The notes below the pieces were generated by a model that saw only the letters and a list, made by a program, of their open reading frames with translations, was not told the origin of the DNA and did no database searches. Below are positions 14,293 to 28,400 of a DNA stretch of 64,000 nucleotides, piece after piece. Numbering within the stretch: the stretch's first letter is position 1; each line of letters begins with the position of its first letter. Source of the stretch: Seriola aureovittata (Eukaryota; Chordata; Actinopteri; Carangiformes; Carangidae); NCBI RefSeq assembly GCF_021018895.1, contig NC_079384.1:10922140-10986139 (forward strand), read 5' to 3'. The position numbers and the translations under genes were made by a program.

Positions 14293-16881
14293 AGTCTTTG
14301 AAGATAAAGTATAAATAGATATTTTCTGTTCTGTACTGAGGCTTAAATAGTAAATAATGTTCCTAATTGCTTTGTTTGAACCACAGTACAAAAACCTTTA
14401 ATGATGATCTCCCTCAGTCTGAGTAAAACTCACCCTCTACACAATCCCACGCCACAATTTGCTGCCCTCTTGACAAAAAGAAACCACTACACTTCAATCA
14501 TCTGCTGCTCATGTTTCAACACAAATAGCAAAACCAACACAGGCAGCTTCCACCACAGTCCTTGACAGTCCTTGCCTGCGCATACACAATGAGATACTTT
14601 GCATTTTCATTTTTGTTTACTTGACCAGTTGCCTAAATATGCATCACATTTCTATCACAGTAACAAAATGAAATTGGAATGAACCAGTACAATTAGCAGG
14701 AAAATGGTTTTGTTCCCTAATTAGCAACATCAGTACAAGAACAAAAAGCATCTGTATTTGCAGATCCCTAATCCCCCTCTATTCTCTTCAGAGACTCTGG
14801 CAAGCAAGCGTACAAAGCCCATGAGTTTCAGAGTCACATGTTTTGCTTATATCAAGATATTGGCCATTAAGACATGTTTGCAGTGAAATAGCAGATTTCT
14901 GTGGCGTTTAAATGTGACTTTTCTAATTGGGGTTTGCAAGGTTTAAAATTACAGCTAATCTCAGTACATTAACAGTTGTATTGTTTGTGTCATTTTACAT
15001 AAATTTACATTTATTTGAATTCAATATTGTACTAGATTTAAATCAAATAAAGTATATTTTGTCCCTTCACCATAAGCATTTAAGTATGAACTGTCTAACA
15101 CTAAAATGGCCTTAGAGATGGGCAAGAACAACGAGGTGGCTTTTGTTTTTTTTGGTTTGAACTATGGCTCCAGCAGCAAAAACATTAAATGTAACAAAGT
15201 GTTTAGTATCTGCACATTTTATTCAAATCACTTAAAAGTTCTTTCTCTTAAATTCATACTGAGACTCTTTAGAAAAGAGAAAATATGTCTCCTGCCATTT
15301 ACTGAAGTGTATATCCCTCTACTTTTCCCTGGTGCTTCGTTTATGTAAAGACCTGTCTGTCCTGTGGCAGGTGAAGGTTAAGATCTTCAGCTGCCTCATT
15401 AAACACAGACTGCAATCTGTCTTCTTTTCCTCTAACTAGCTCTGCTAACATCCACAACCGATGTCCTTCAAGCACATCCACCGACTCTTCTGTCTTAGTG
15501 TCTCTGATAAGCTGAATGGAACGACTTCAACTGAGGCTATGACTGTGGAAGTAAAGGTTATATGTGTGGGACTGTGTGTATCTATTCAAAGGTAATCCTG
15601 AGAGTCATGGTGAGAGTATTTTACTCACCTACACACTGGCTTAGAACAAAGAAAGAACGAAAGATGGATGGAGAGAAAATGTACAGACACAAATTAGTGC
15701 ATCTGAACAGAAAAGATTTTTCCCCACCTTCCACCAGTCCTCGTTGGAGTCATCTGTGACTTGAACTCTGTCACCAGGCCTGGAGGAAAAACAGACAGAC
15801 ACACAAAGCAATTAATTCTATAGTGGGCAACCTTTAAATAGCATTTCTACTGCTTTCATATCAAGCTATAATTCTGATTTGAGTCTTGTTTGCAGAAGTG
15901 AGAAGTGACAATACATGAACAAGATATTTCTCACCATTTCTCCTCTAGAAAACAGAGATTTCACAATTAGGTTAAAAGACTAGGCTTTAATCAGGAAGCA
16001 CTCATCACTGTATGTCACTCTTAGAGTTCTTGTCCCATGTTGTTTCACATACACTATTGTAAATGTCACCGTGAAATTAGTTATTCTTTGAGGAAACTGG
16101 ACTGCTCTGTCCATGTGAAGAGACGCCTCGTGTGCTGTCTTCTAGCACAGCATCCTCCAAACTAGCCGTGGGTGTCATACCACACTGAGCGGTTTCCTGC
16201 ACCTACTAACATACAGACTCTTCCTCTTCTGTCACACACTCGCAGCTGTTTGTCCTTCCCGGCCTCCCAGCACCGCTCCTCCTCCTCCCACCCCGAACCC
16301 TTCAACCCCCTACAATCATCCCGCTGAGGAGGCAGATGGTGTGTGAGTGTCAGTAAAAATTTGGCCAGGTGAACATTTCCTCCTATCTCAACTGATTACT
16401 CTCATACACTGAAATACAGTATACAAAGAAACTGGACTGACTGTAGCTCCAAGTCATTCTTCTCCTGAGGCAGGAACTTGTAAAGAGCCACATAGGTGTG
16501 GATGGAGTGGACCTCTACTCGTTTGGGAGTCTGACAAAAACACAAATACACAGAGAGAAATTTAAAGATTGTTATCGATATGTTCCTTGTGTGTCTGAAA
16601 CTGAGTGAAAGGGATGGAGAGTTTGAAGGGGGTTGACAGAGTGCAGTTTCACCAAGAAAAATAAGGCTGAAAGATGAGAGGAATGCTGACTACACACCTT
16701 CAGGCTGACCCTGTCTTCTGAATCAGCCTTCTCGCTTTCAGGAGGAGTGAGCACTGGAGAGACAGACGTATAACCACAAAGAGAAAGGGAGAGAGAGAGG
16801 GAAACACAATATGTGAGAGAGAAAGAAAGGTCACGTGCAAGATAACGGAAACAGGGGGGGAAGAGAGGGGGTGCAAGAGAA

Positions 16882-16917
<36 letters not shown>

Positions 16918-19900
16918 CCTTGTCACTGTGCTGCAAACAGAAGGAAGGCCGAAGTCAAGGTCATTAACTGTAAAGTGGCAGCACTACAAACAGAGATGAT
17001 CCGCTCTCCTGGGACTATAGACAGAGAGGGAAAAGTACTGGGTAGACTCACACACAAGCACACCACCTCTACAGTGTACTGTGTCTTATGGTAATACGGT
17101 TCTTTAACTCTTGGACATTTGGTTTGCATGGCTCCTTTGTCAGAAACATGTTGCAGAGGAAACAAATAATCTGAACAATACATTGACGATGAATCATCCG
17201 TCTCTGAGTTCAATGCATTGTTAGTCTAAATTTCTGTTTCTCTTTCAATGATGGATGACAATGACATTTAAAGGAATACTTATTTGCTTTTATTTAGTTT
17301 AGAAGATTGACACCATTCTGATGTCTGTAGGGTAAATGTGAAGCCGTGACCAGCTGGTTGTTAGCTTAGCTTAGCACAAAGACTGGATACAGGAGGAAAG
17401 CCTCATAGGAGGAGAAATGTACTGCAGGAAAGGCAGTGATGTCTCCGAATAGCTGCCTTGCTAGACCAGAATGCAATCTTTCCACATAGATAAAAGTAGT
17501 GTTGAAATTTTTCAGGTTGACAAAAGTCTGGGAAAATGTAAGACATTACTACAGAAACAGGAATTAGATGACACAGGTGGGTAAGCAAAAATATAATCTA
17601 ACTGACCATCACAAATGAAAGATGTCCAACAGTGAGAAGAGTATCTAATGGCATGTCAACATTCATCTTACAGCACGACCATTTATCAGTTAGAAAGTCA
17701 AAGGAAAATGATTTGACTTACTTCCTGGGATGTGCTCCTCTTCAGCTATAGGCTGATTTTCTAGTTTGTCTTGAGGTTTTTCTAGCTAGAAAAAAGAAAA
17801 GGTTGCAGCCAGCAAAGTCAAAAACATTCTACGTATAATTGATGTCAGCATGAATTGAAATGAATGACTGGTATTGTCCCTGTATTTTATGTGTATGTGT
17901 GTTTTCATACCTCATGACAGGGCGACTCTGAGATACTGCCGAAGCTGGAGCGACTCATCTGAGCCAGCGACGTCCCATAGCGCAGTGCTTCATACACAGG
18001 GTCGACAATGCCATTATCTGCTTCTACACACAGCCAGACAAGGTGGAACAGAGCAACATATGTGCAATTTTATAGCTGACACTATACTGACACACACACA
18101 CACATGCCCCTGCACACATACACAGTGACCTGTCAGGCATCAAGGACTGAAGGCCACAGACGTGGTCATTAGTCATCCTGAGATTTCAGTTGTTTGGTGC
18201 TGTGTTGAATCAGCCCAGCGTTTCCATCACTCACCCTGAGCAGCAGGAGCCTCTCTGACCACACCCAACGGATCAATGGTTAGCAGAGGAGAGCTGAAGT
18301 TTCTCTTGAAAGCTCCTGACTGAACGCCAGCAGTGAGGCGGGGAGACAAGGGACAGAAATGGGAGGACAGGGGAAGGAGAAATTTGACTTGAGGCAGAAA
18401 AAAAAGACAAATGGGTAGATGTAAGACAATACCTGTGGTTTTATCTGGGAGAAGTGAGCCTACAGTATGTGCGATGAAAGCTGAGTAGCAGGCTGGGTGT
18501 TCTTTCAGTATTTCAGCTCAACTGAAATGTCCAACAAATCATTCTGATGCAGATATTTTGCTTATTGTCATCTCTTGGTACACATCCTCCAAACATCTTC
18601 GATTATTCCTACAATATCTGTGCATGTATGTAAATGTATGCTTTCAGTAAAGGGAAGTTTAGGCTTGTAAATCCACTTTTTTACAGTAAGGGGAACACTG
18701 AGGTCATGGTTAAATAATGAAAAAGGCAATGCTGTTTATTAGTATGGAACAGGGTGTGAAACTAAGACAACTGTCAAAGGAAAACACTAATGCCCCTTCT
18801 CCATCTTGACCTCCATACCCTTTACTTTTTACTTTTACATGACTGAATTTCACACTTCTTTCTGGCACTGAAAGGAAATCACTAATGCAGAAAAGCTGCA
18901 TATGAAAGTAGTTTGTAGGAGGCAGCAGGGCTGCTGCACCGCCTCTCTTGTGGGTTACTTCTAAGAACATTTTGCTCATTTTTACATCAAGCTGTGTTGT
19001 GGTCGTTTCTCATCCGAACCCCTCAGTTTATGGACTGTAGGAGAAAGAAAAGAAGTCATAATTTCACAGAGACCATAACCAGACAGTGACGACTCAACCT
19101 CTAATCACCTGATATACTGATGCAAACTGTTTCAGTGCTAAAGAGAATCAAAATGAATCCCTTTGACACACTTTTCCATCTTGACACATGTAGGTTAGAT
19201 CACATGATATGATTTATCACTGCATTATTGCACTGGCTCTATCATTGCCCACTGATGGTGGCAATAATACATTGACCATTAGTTTTAACACTGAATTCCT
19301 GAAGAAATGTCCCCCAACACTGCTGTATGCCTAATGGAGTATGACAACTTTTTTTCTTGTCTGCCTTCAAGCAAATTTATCCGCATGGTTGTGCGTACTG
19401 AAGCACCACAAAGGTGTGTCTCTGTCACACTGTAGAGGAGAGCAGATCTGGTACTGTACAAGCTTTGATATCTGATCGTGTTTCTTTATTTAGCAGGAGA
19501 AATATGTTTAGCTACAGTACATGACTCATCAGACTAAGAGATAACATTACAAAGTCCTGTTTTTGACAGAGGGGCTGTGATAAATCTATTTTGTGTTCTG
19601 CAAATAGAAACCGTTTATAAAGATAGTATCTCAGCTTTATTTATCTCTTTTCATCTGTTTTACAGGAAGTGATACATGTTGAAAATGACATAAGACAAAC
19701 GTATTCAATCTTTGAATTATCTTCCTGCCATCCTGTGACACGTTCAGTGGTTGAACTAGTTTCAAAATAAAATCAAAATAAAATCAAAATAAAACAGCAT
19801 TTACGGGGACATGTATTATTTTGCTGACAACATCCCTCATGTAAAACCTGTTGCTTTTTTCCCTGCAAATAAAAGTAAAATACATATTCTGCACAGGCTA

Positions 19901-22900
19901 CATAATGTAACAAGTGAGAAATCATTTATAAATAATTTATCTATAGACTGTCAATGACATCAGCAGTGTCTGATAATCAGAGTAAAGGAATATATTAATG
20001 TCAAGGACATGAATCAAAATGACCGCCATGATGATATGACAGATATTGTGAGTGTAGACTTTAAGTACAGAAGTCATTCAAAAGTGAAACATTGCTTTGA
20101 GGTACTGAGGGAGTGCGGTGGCTGCTGTCAGACTGACAGAAAAGCATTTGCCTAGAATCTTGTCTTCATCTCGATCACAGAGCAGAAACTTAACCTCTAC
20201 ACTTGAATGACGACATGAAACTATGACAAACTCAAAATTAGCAACATTTGTAATGATATCCAGCATTTGACAACAATTAATAAACCATTAAAATAGTTGC
20301 TTATCTGATGCTTGTCTCGGACAAATGAAAGATATGGATGGATGGATGGATAAAATAGAACAAAATTTACTGTCGATGGCCCTATCGATTAATTGTTGCA
20401 GCTCAGCAGAGACATAGAGCTCTGGCCAAGTTTGTGATGCTTTTTATATGAATATTGTTCATTATCATTGTTTTAATCTATTTGTCACAAAGTGCTTCAC
20501 AGGAAACACAGGACACAAACAAAATAAAAGAGCTCTGTGTAAACAAACTGGGCAGATGCTTCACTCACTTCCAATTATGCTAATTTAATGAGTGACGATT
20601 GGCCTCATCTCCAAACTGAAACAAACTAATGTGCTCAGAACCGGTAGATAAATCATTTCCTCCTCATCAGAAACCTTCCCTTTCACACCAAATAGCCAAA
20701 CGCTACCCTTACGTTTGTATCTCAGCATATTAGTAATGGTGAGTGTAAGTCTTTAAGACATGAGGCAAGAGACAATTTCACACTTTGCTTGTGTGTGTGT
20801 TGCTTTTCTGCAGGAGTAATTATTTTGTGCGGAGCTCAGCAGGCTTATTTCTTCAATCAAACTGTAATACATCTTTAAGTTTGATTAACATCGATTAGCA
20901 AAAGGTTGTCATGATTCCAAAGTCATTTAAAGCCGCTCGATTCTAAGGACATTTTAAAACAATTGGTCATATATGAGCGAACAAAGCAAACAAGCTGAGT
21001 GCAAGCCAGATGACCTGTCGTCATCCATATTCCCCTTTCATTTTTAATTTCTCTACTTTACATAAACACAGGCTTGTGGAAGTTGAGCCTGCTCAAATTT
21101 GTCTTTTTATTGTTTGTTATGAATGACCAGAGGTGGAGGAAGTACTCAGATCTTTTACCACGCTGTGCCAATACCTGTTACATGGAAAAGTCATCTATTA
21201 AAATGTTACTTAAGTAGAAGTCCTCATTATGAAGAACTGTCTCTTTCTTTTTTTTAACTGTTCTATGACATTTTATAGGCTTATAATCATCTATGCATTC
21301 ACCTTTAGGCAGCATTTCAGTGTTGTAGCTGGCCAAACTGGAGCTCATTTGAACTACTTTATACGATGATTAGTTTTTAGTTACTGAGTTGTGAATCTTT
21401 TTTCTGTCAAAACATTAGGCCATTTCTACCTGTTTCCTATAGAAATCAACCTGTATCAAGAATTTTCTAGAAATAAGTGTGGGAATCTTGAAAGACAACA
21501 GAATAAGGAGATTTTTGCAGTTTGTACAGTAAGTAAAATGTTACACTCTACAAACTAACCAGTAACTATAGCTCTCATATAAACGTAGTGGAGGACAAAG
21601 TTCAATATTTGCCTCCCTACATAGATGTGTAAAGTAGCATAACATAAAAATACTTGAGTAAAGTACAGGTATCTGAAAAGTGTACTGAGGTACAGCACTG
21701 TGAATGACTTACATCATATGTGCACTGATATATTCATAGTTAGTCACACTAAGATGAACTGCTCCTCCTGGTCTTCACTGGACTCTGCTGCTGGTTGACA
21801 CTCTCCTCTCTCCTCCCTGCAGCAACTACATCGCTGCTCTGTCTTGCCTCCAGTCATCCCAAGAGTGTGACTGGCATTTCGACTCTGCTAGTTTTCCCCA
21901 CCAATCACATGGATTAAAGTATAATATCATCATGATGCCCAAGTATTTCTGCAACTACAGGGACATTTGATGCCTTAAGACAGCTCTACAGTCCATTTTT
22001 TCTACATTTCTTCTTGATTTTCAAATCTGTATGATCAGTATTCCACAATCTCAAAATTGCACCTGAATAATAGTGGCACTTAAAATGCAATCTAAGTAAA
22101 ATTTCACAAGTAAACTATTTGCACACAAACCAAACACATTGGATGACGCACTTTGGTGTCAGTGAACCCCAGACATTAAGTTAGGTAGATTTACAAGAAG
22201 TAGCCTCGAACTCCATCCGGTTTCTGTAAAATGCCTAATCCTTGCTTTGATGAGTGTGCAGTGATCGAAAAGGACACTGCTGAAGGCTTGGCGAGAGCCT
22301 GCCGTGTCATATCCTCGAGGGATTGTGAGCGCCTCAAACACACTGAATTTCACACTGAATTAGCCAGACCAGCTGGTACAGGGAGATATTGATTTTCCAA
22401 CAGAGTTGAGGGGGGGCCGGGGGAGGAAATGTAGCGCCCAGACAAGACAGAGGAAGAGAGGACGGTGTTATTTGAGAAGAGCAGCACATGCGGCAGGAAG
22501 GACAAAAAGGCTGAGTGAAAAAATGTTGGGACCTGGCCACTGAAACTTTATCAGTGTCATCCTCTTCAGCTTTTTGTTCCTCTTGTGGCATTTATAGTTG
22601 GTAGATCATTTTATCCCATTGCTACCCTTTCACACATTTTCTGTGTCTTGGTCGACTTTTCAAAGCTCTGGTCAATCCACATTCCATTTATAACCCCTAC
22701 CTTTGTGTGTCTGCTGGTTTGAAAAGGGATTTATCCTCCTTTAACAAGATGGGGGCTTTGAGGCTAAGCATATTACCAGGACTAAAAGCTATGCCAACTG
22801 ACTGAGAGAGACAATTACAGCATCCAGTTGCTATTTAATTCTGCTGACACAATGCATTCTGGCTTAGTCTCTGCGCTACAGAACTTGTGCGTTTCCAGTG

Positions 22901-25420
22901 CATTTTAAAAACAAATGCACAAAATATGAAAAAAAACTTTGTAAGACACATTTTTGACCATAGTAAGCCGATAAGCTCAGAGTGAAGTGCATTGAATTTA
23001 ATATTATTAATTAATAAAAAAGCCAAGCTGACCGGTGATTAAGCATTTTATCCTAATGACAGTTGTCTTCTCAAAGGTGACATTGTTCCCTTCCCCAAGA
23101 CAGTGACTGATTTCATGGAATGAGAAAATACAGATGTAAAAGATGATAATAAAACAATATTAATAAATTAAATGTATGTCACTGGTACGGCTGCAAAACC
23201 AGCTACTTTCGTGAGACTTTGAGGAGAATCCAAGACAGTTTCACACCCATGTTAACACTACATGACTGAACATCTCCAGAAAGCTAGGTGTCAGAAGTCT
23301 GTGATACCATTTATTATATGTGGGCAGAAGGGTGAAGCTGTTAGATTCATAAAGATGGAAAGTTCCAGGCAGTGAAACCTGACGATACTGTAAGTCAGTC
23401 TGAAGAGTTCTTACCTTGCCAATACAGGGCTGCTGGGAGAGCTCTGATGAGCACCAGAGATGGGCCGCCATCTTGCAGGCTTTACAGCGCAGCCCCTGCT
23501 TTGAGTTCCCTGCAAAGACACCAACATTCACTTTAACACGCAGCCCTATTTGTCCACTGAAGACTGATGGCTGTCAATGTTTCTGTAAATGCACCAGATG
23601 TGTGTTTCACATGTGGAACCTGCACTGCAAGTAAACTGTCTAAATATCGGTTCTGACACTTGCATGCTTCACGGTCTGTGTGTAATATGTTTTCTGTGGA
23701 CTGACTGTATGTCACAAGGTACAGTATGTTAAATGTTCCTTCCTAGAGCAAATATCACAAAATGTTTTACTAATTAATAAAGCAACTGATACGTATTTCA
23801 CACACAATAAACAAATTAAGAAATGATCTGTCTGTATAAACTGAAACTGTTTAAATAAAGTCTCATCTAGAGCATAAGAGCCACAATACTGAAAGCACAC
23901 AAAGACTTGGCCTTGAATTGTGACGGATCAATGTGCCTTAAAGACTGGTCAGGAAGCCGAAAACTTTTTCTCAAGCTTTACAGTTCAGAAGTGTGTCCCT
24001 CGTACATAATAACAATCCTGAACTGATCTGACGACTGAAACCAGCTGATTACTCTATACCCAGCCACACGCTTGCTTCTTTCTACAGTGGATTATAAATC
24101 AGGAGCAGTTTCTCTGGTGTCAATTTGCCAAAGCAAAAGAGGATTATAAAAGCACAGCATGGACTTGAGACACATTAAAATGTGAGTTGACATGTCTTTC
24201 CAAGTTTGTTTTTGGGTTAAAACTGAGTAATAAACTCTTAGATTCAAGGAACATGTCCTGCCAAGACATAAAGAATAACAAATTCTTTTCTTTGAGAGGC
24301 AACTAGCCATCCCATTTTAATGGATGCTAGTAAGACAAATGAACTGTCCAATTGATTTTGTTTTACGAACAGCACAGCTGAGAAATGTCCATATATCAGT
24401 TGTTGGAAAAGACAATACAACTCCCAGTGTAGGCGTGTAAAGACTGGACCACAGAGCTTGCTGTCAAGAATTTTCATTGAGATGATTTTGTGCTGAAGAA
24501 ACAGAATGTCCACAGTCCTTTGAGAACCACAAATAAAATTTGTGTCATTGTTTTGGGTAAAGTGGCAGAAGTTCCAGGAGCAGAAATGTCTGCATATACT
24601 GTATTGTGTTTTCTGGTTTTAAAATGATACTTTAAAGCAAATGTTAATCCAAGCCAGAGAAGCACTTTGATATTCACTATGTTTACCTCACCAACATAAC
24701 TACTAACATTAAACAGTATCTGATGATTGGCTTAGTTCCGCATTTTGCAGGAAATTCCTCCTGGAACACATTCACTTTCATCGTGTGAGTGATTCAACAC
24801 ACCTTGCCAACATCTGCATCCTTTCCATGAATGAAATATTAATTTTTCAAAGAATCTGGGCCAGTCGTAAACTGGATTAATTAACCTACCTTGGATCATG
24901 TGTTTGCATCGCTGGCAGCTGGCAGGCCTACGGAAGACATGCTCCTGGAAACAGTGGGTCTTGACCGGCTGCACCGGCAGGGCCTGAGTCTTTGGCTGGG
25001 TTTTGGAGGTGACGGACAGTGAGGGACTGATAGATGGTGAATGTGAGGACAATGAAGGGTTGGGACTGACTGTCGGGGACAGGGAGGGAGAGCGCTCATA
25101 GGCCAGGGGGGACTCAGAGAAGGGGGGAGGAGATGGTGGAGGTGGCGGTGTAGTGATGAGGCCTGAGGGTGGGCGGGTTTCGCCATTGCTGCGCTGGAAA
25201 AAGTTGTCCACACTCTTGCTGCGCATGACTGACTTGAAGGACAGGGAACGCTTCAGCCGCTGCAACTGAAAGAAAACAGGAAGATAATAATTGGGCAATG
25301 TCATATTTAATGACAATACACACAAAGGCCTTACAAACCATTTTCTCAGTCAGATTTCTACTCCGAAGATTTTGAGGTTGCTTGCTGACACTGTCAATTT
25401 AATCTGATGAACAGACATGT

Positions 25421-25465
<45 letters not shown>

Positions 25466-28400
25466 AAAACACGGACACACACACACACACACAGGTGGTG
25501 AAGTTTTTGAGTGCTAAATACTAATTAAGGATGTTGTTTTGTGCTGTTTTAGGCCAGTGAGGTGCAGCAGAAACAAGCCATGAACACAACATTGACAAAT
25601 TATCACCTTCTAACTTGATACTGCAAACGTGTTAGCAAGCAGCTGCCTATTTCCACATCCACATGCAGCAACAGCATCAGCCTTCAATTTTTTTTGGGGT
25701 GACAAAAGTGACTTGATTCATTACAACATGAGACAGTCCAACCCTTTCTTTTATTTATGACATTCTGCACTATAGAAGTGGCTGTAAAAAAGTTTAAAAA
25801 AAGTGCCTGACTCAAGGGGCTGTGCAGTGTTTGAGAAATCAGTCTGTTAAAAATCAGTCTGTTTGCTCTACCCTCTGACTGCCCTTGCCCTGCCAGGCTG
25901 GCTTCTGATCTTCCATCTTCTTCTTCCCACCCCTTGTTCTTTAGATCCACCGGAGTCAATACCCCTTAAAATTCACATTTGATTAGTTTTATTGAGCGGC
26001 CTGCACCCTCGCATTTGATGCTGTCAGTGATGCATGGCAAACATCGTGTTTATCTTTGACTGTGCGTGCCTCCATTTCCCACATGCTTGCCATCCAGTGC
26101 TCTTGGCACCAATAAAGGGAAACTGATAATGACAAACAATTACAGAGACTTAGGAGCGATGGGACCCAATATATGGAAATAATAACTGCTCCTACTCTTA
26201 AGAATGGCCTGGAGAATGAGGGCATGGATGTAATAGGTCCCTCAGACGGTAGAGTACCACCTCGATTTACACAGAGCTCATTAACTGCCTATGTTTGTGA
26301 CTGGGTTAAGGACATTGTTATGATAATCAGAGTCCTGCCTCATACCTTCTTTTACTTTTCTGGCATTAATATGTTTCTGTTTGTAGCAATGTAGGAAAAA
26401 ACTGATGTTTCCTCTGCAAGAAAAGCTAACTGTATATCCTTCTGTCAGTTTTATGTGTGTTATATGGATGAAGGTAGCATCCTCATCATGTCTATTGCAC
26501 CTCTGAGCCTTGAAAGCCACCACATCGCCCATCTGCACTCCCTCGCACAAAATTTGATCAATAGCATTGAGCAGCTTCCTCTTTTTCTTCTTTAAGCTAC
26601 AGATTCACAGATGCCAATTAGTTTGAGTGATGAAAAGAGTCCTCTCTGTTGACCCATTAGTGAGTGCTTCTCATAAATGTTTTCTACAGGGAGCTGAGTC
26701 CATGCTTTCCTTAATGGCCTCTTCTTGGCTCGACTGGTGGCCCATTCAGTAATGGATGTTCTTCTCTATTAGATTTTTTTTTAAACTTGTCTGGCTTTGT
26801 TAATCTTCCTATACTGAAGGCCTAGCTTTGCTTCAGTTCCAAGGGAAAAAGGAACAATTTCCTCAGCTACAATCTAGGCCACACATGACTGATAATCAAT
26901 AGGCTAATATACCTCCCTGAGCTTTTACAAAGATTAAAGGAACAAAGACATAAATGGGGATTTAACCTAGGCAGATGTGAAAATTAAAATATAATAGTTT
27001 AATGCTTAATGTATTTTGTAATTTGTAGCTTTAGATATAATTGGGCACTACTACATTATATTGACAGGAGGCAGTGCACAATATTTCCATCATAATCTAT
27101 ATGGTCTGCAAGAATGAAAGTAATATATAAAAGTTACATGAATAAGATGTAAGTGGGTGTATTTATACAGTTCATCAGTGGGCCTATTATTCAACAGCTT
27201 CTGTATCTACATGATCCCATTTAACCGATCCTATAAAGTTTATGCTTAAGTGCTGTCAAAGAAATAGACCAGCAAAAGTGTTGCTCTCCACATGTACAAA
27301 GATGCAGTATAATTTTTGCAGCTTGGCAACTGTTCTGGACACTTTCATAGTTCAGCATTAGCCCAAGATAAAATGCAGAATACGGCTGAGAGAATGTGAA
27401 TGCTCGTCAAATTGTGTCACTTTTTATGGGACTTTTTTTTTTTTTTTTTTTTAATAAAAAGGTTTTAGTTTGGCCCCTCACATTCTGTCGTTGCCATCTG
27501 TACTTCATACTGTTCTGTGTTCATCTGAAGAATGAACAGGAGACTGCCTTACAAACAACTTGCTCCATCACTTTACCTCAGCACAACAACACTCTTCTTC
27601 TCTGTCTTTTTTACAGGTGTGCGAAGCAGCTGCTCAAGATTACAACAGAAACTCAAAGCAATTTAACCTTATATTTTACAGGAAAGAAACTACTTTCCCT
27701 ACCTCAAAATTCCAAATAACATAAACTTGTTGCTAGAAAATGGCGTTTACCCAACTTGGACATGAGGTCCATAAATAAAGAGTTTTACCAGTTTGGTGTA
27801 GAAAAACTTGACCGTTGTTCCATGGACAGAGCCCTGACCTCAACTCCATTCAACACCTTTGGAATGAACTGGAACGCCGGATACAATCCAGGCCTTCTCA
27901 GCCAACAACAGAGCCCGACCTCAGGGACACTCATGGGGCTGATTGAAAGAAATCTCTGCAGCCAGGTTGAGAAATCTTGTGGAAAGCTTTCCCAGAAGAG
28001 TGGAGGCAGATAAAATCCCATGGTGTTATAACGAATGCCCTAACATTAGTGTATTTGACTGACAGTTTCACAAATGTTCTGCCCTCTAACAAGCTCTGTA
28101 ACTGTACACTGTAATTTGAATTTAGTACATCCAAGCCATATAGTAATATAGTATCCTCTATAATAACTACCAGAGGGCTTCTGATTCCACTGTGGTGAAG
28201 CCTACAGAGCCTATTAAGCCTGTTAAGGGGATGTGATCATAAAAACAGGGTTTAACCTGTGGTCTTTAACACATTTAGGCAAGTTTCTTGAGAGAAAAAC
28301 TAAATTTATCCAGTCATTCATATTTAATTCAATGTAAGTGCAAAGTAGAATTACAAATATAACAAAAAATATAATTAAAGCTGCCCAAGCCTCTGAAATT

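Larger units (their letters stand above)
18320..23414 (-). other. stac2: stac2 intron 3 (5.1 kb)
   Basis: Non-coding intron between exon 3 (C1 domain) and exon 4. It carries a degraded fish repeat at 21.1-21.7 kb, an 11-bp tandem repeat at 19.76 kb and a GGAT tetranucleotide run at 20.34 kb. I saw no additional exon-like segment. Confidence 0.75.

Noticed and set aside
14075..14391. Open frames of Thr-His or Cys-Val repeats on both strands
   Set aside because: These come from the CA/GT microsatellite. The real coding part here is only stac2 exon 10 (14090..14227).
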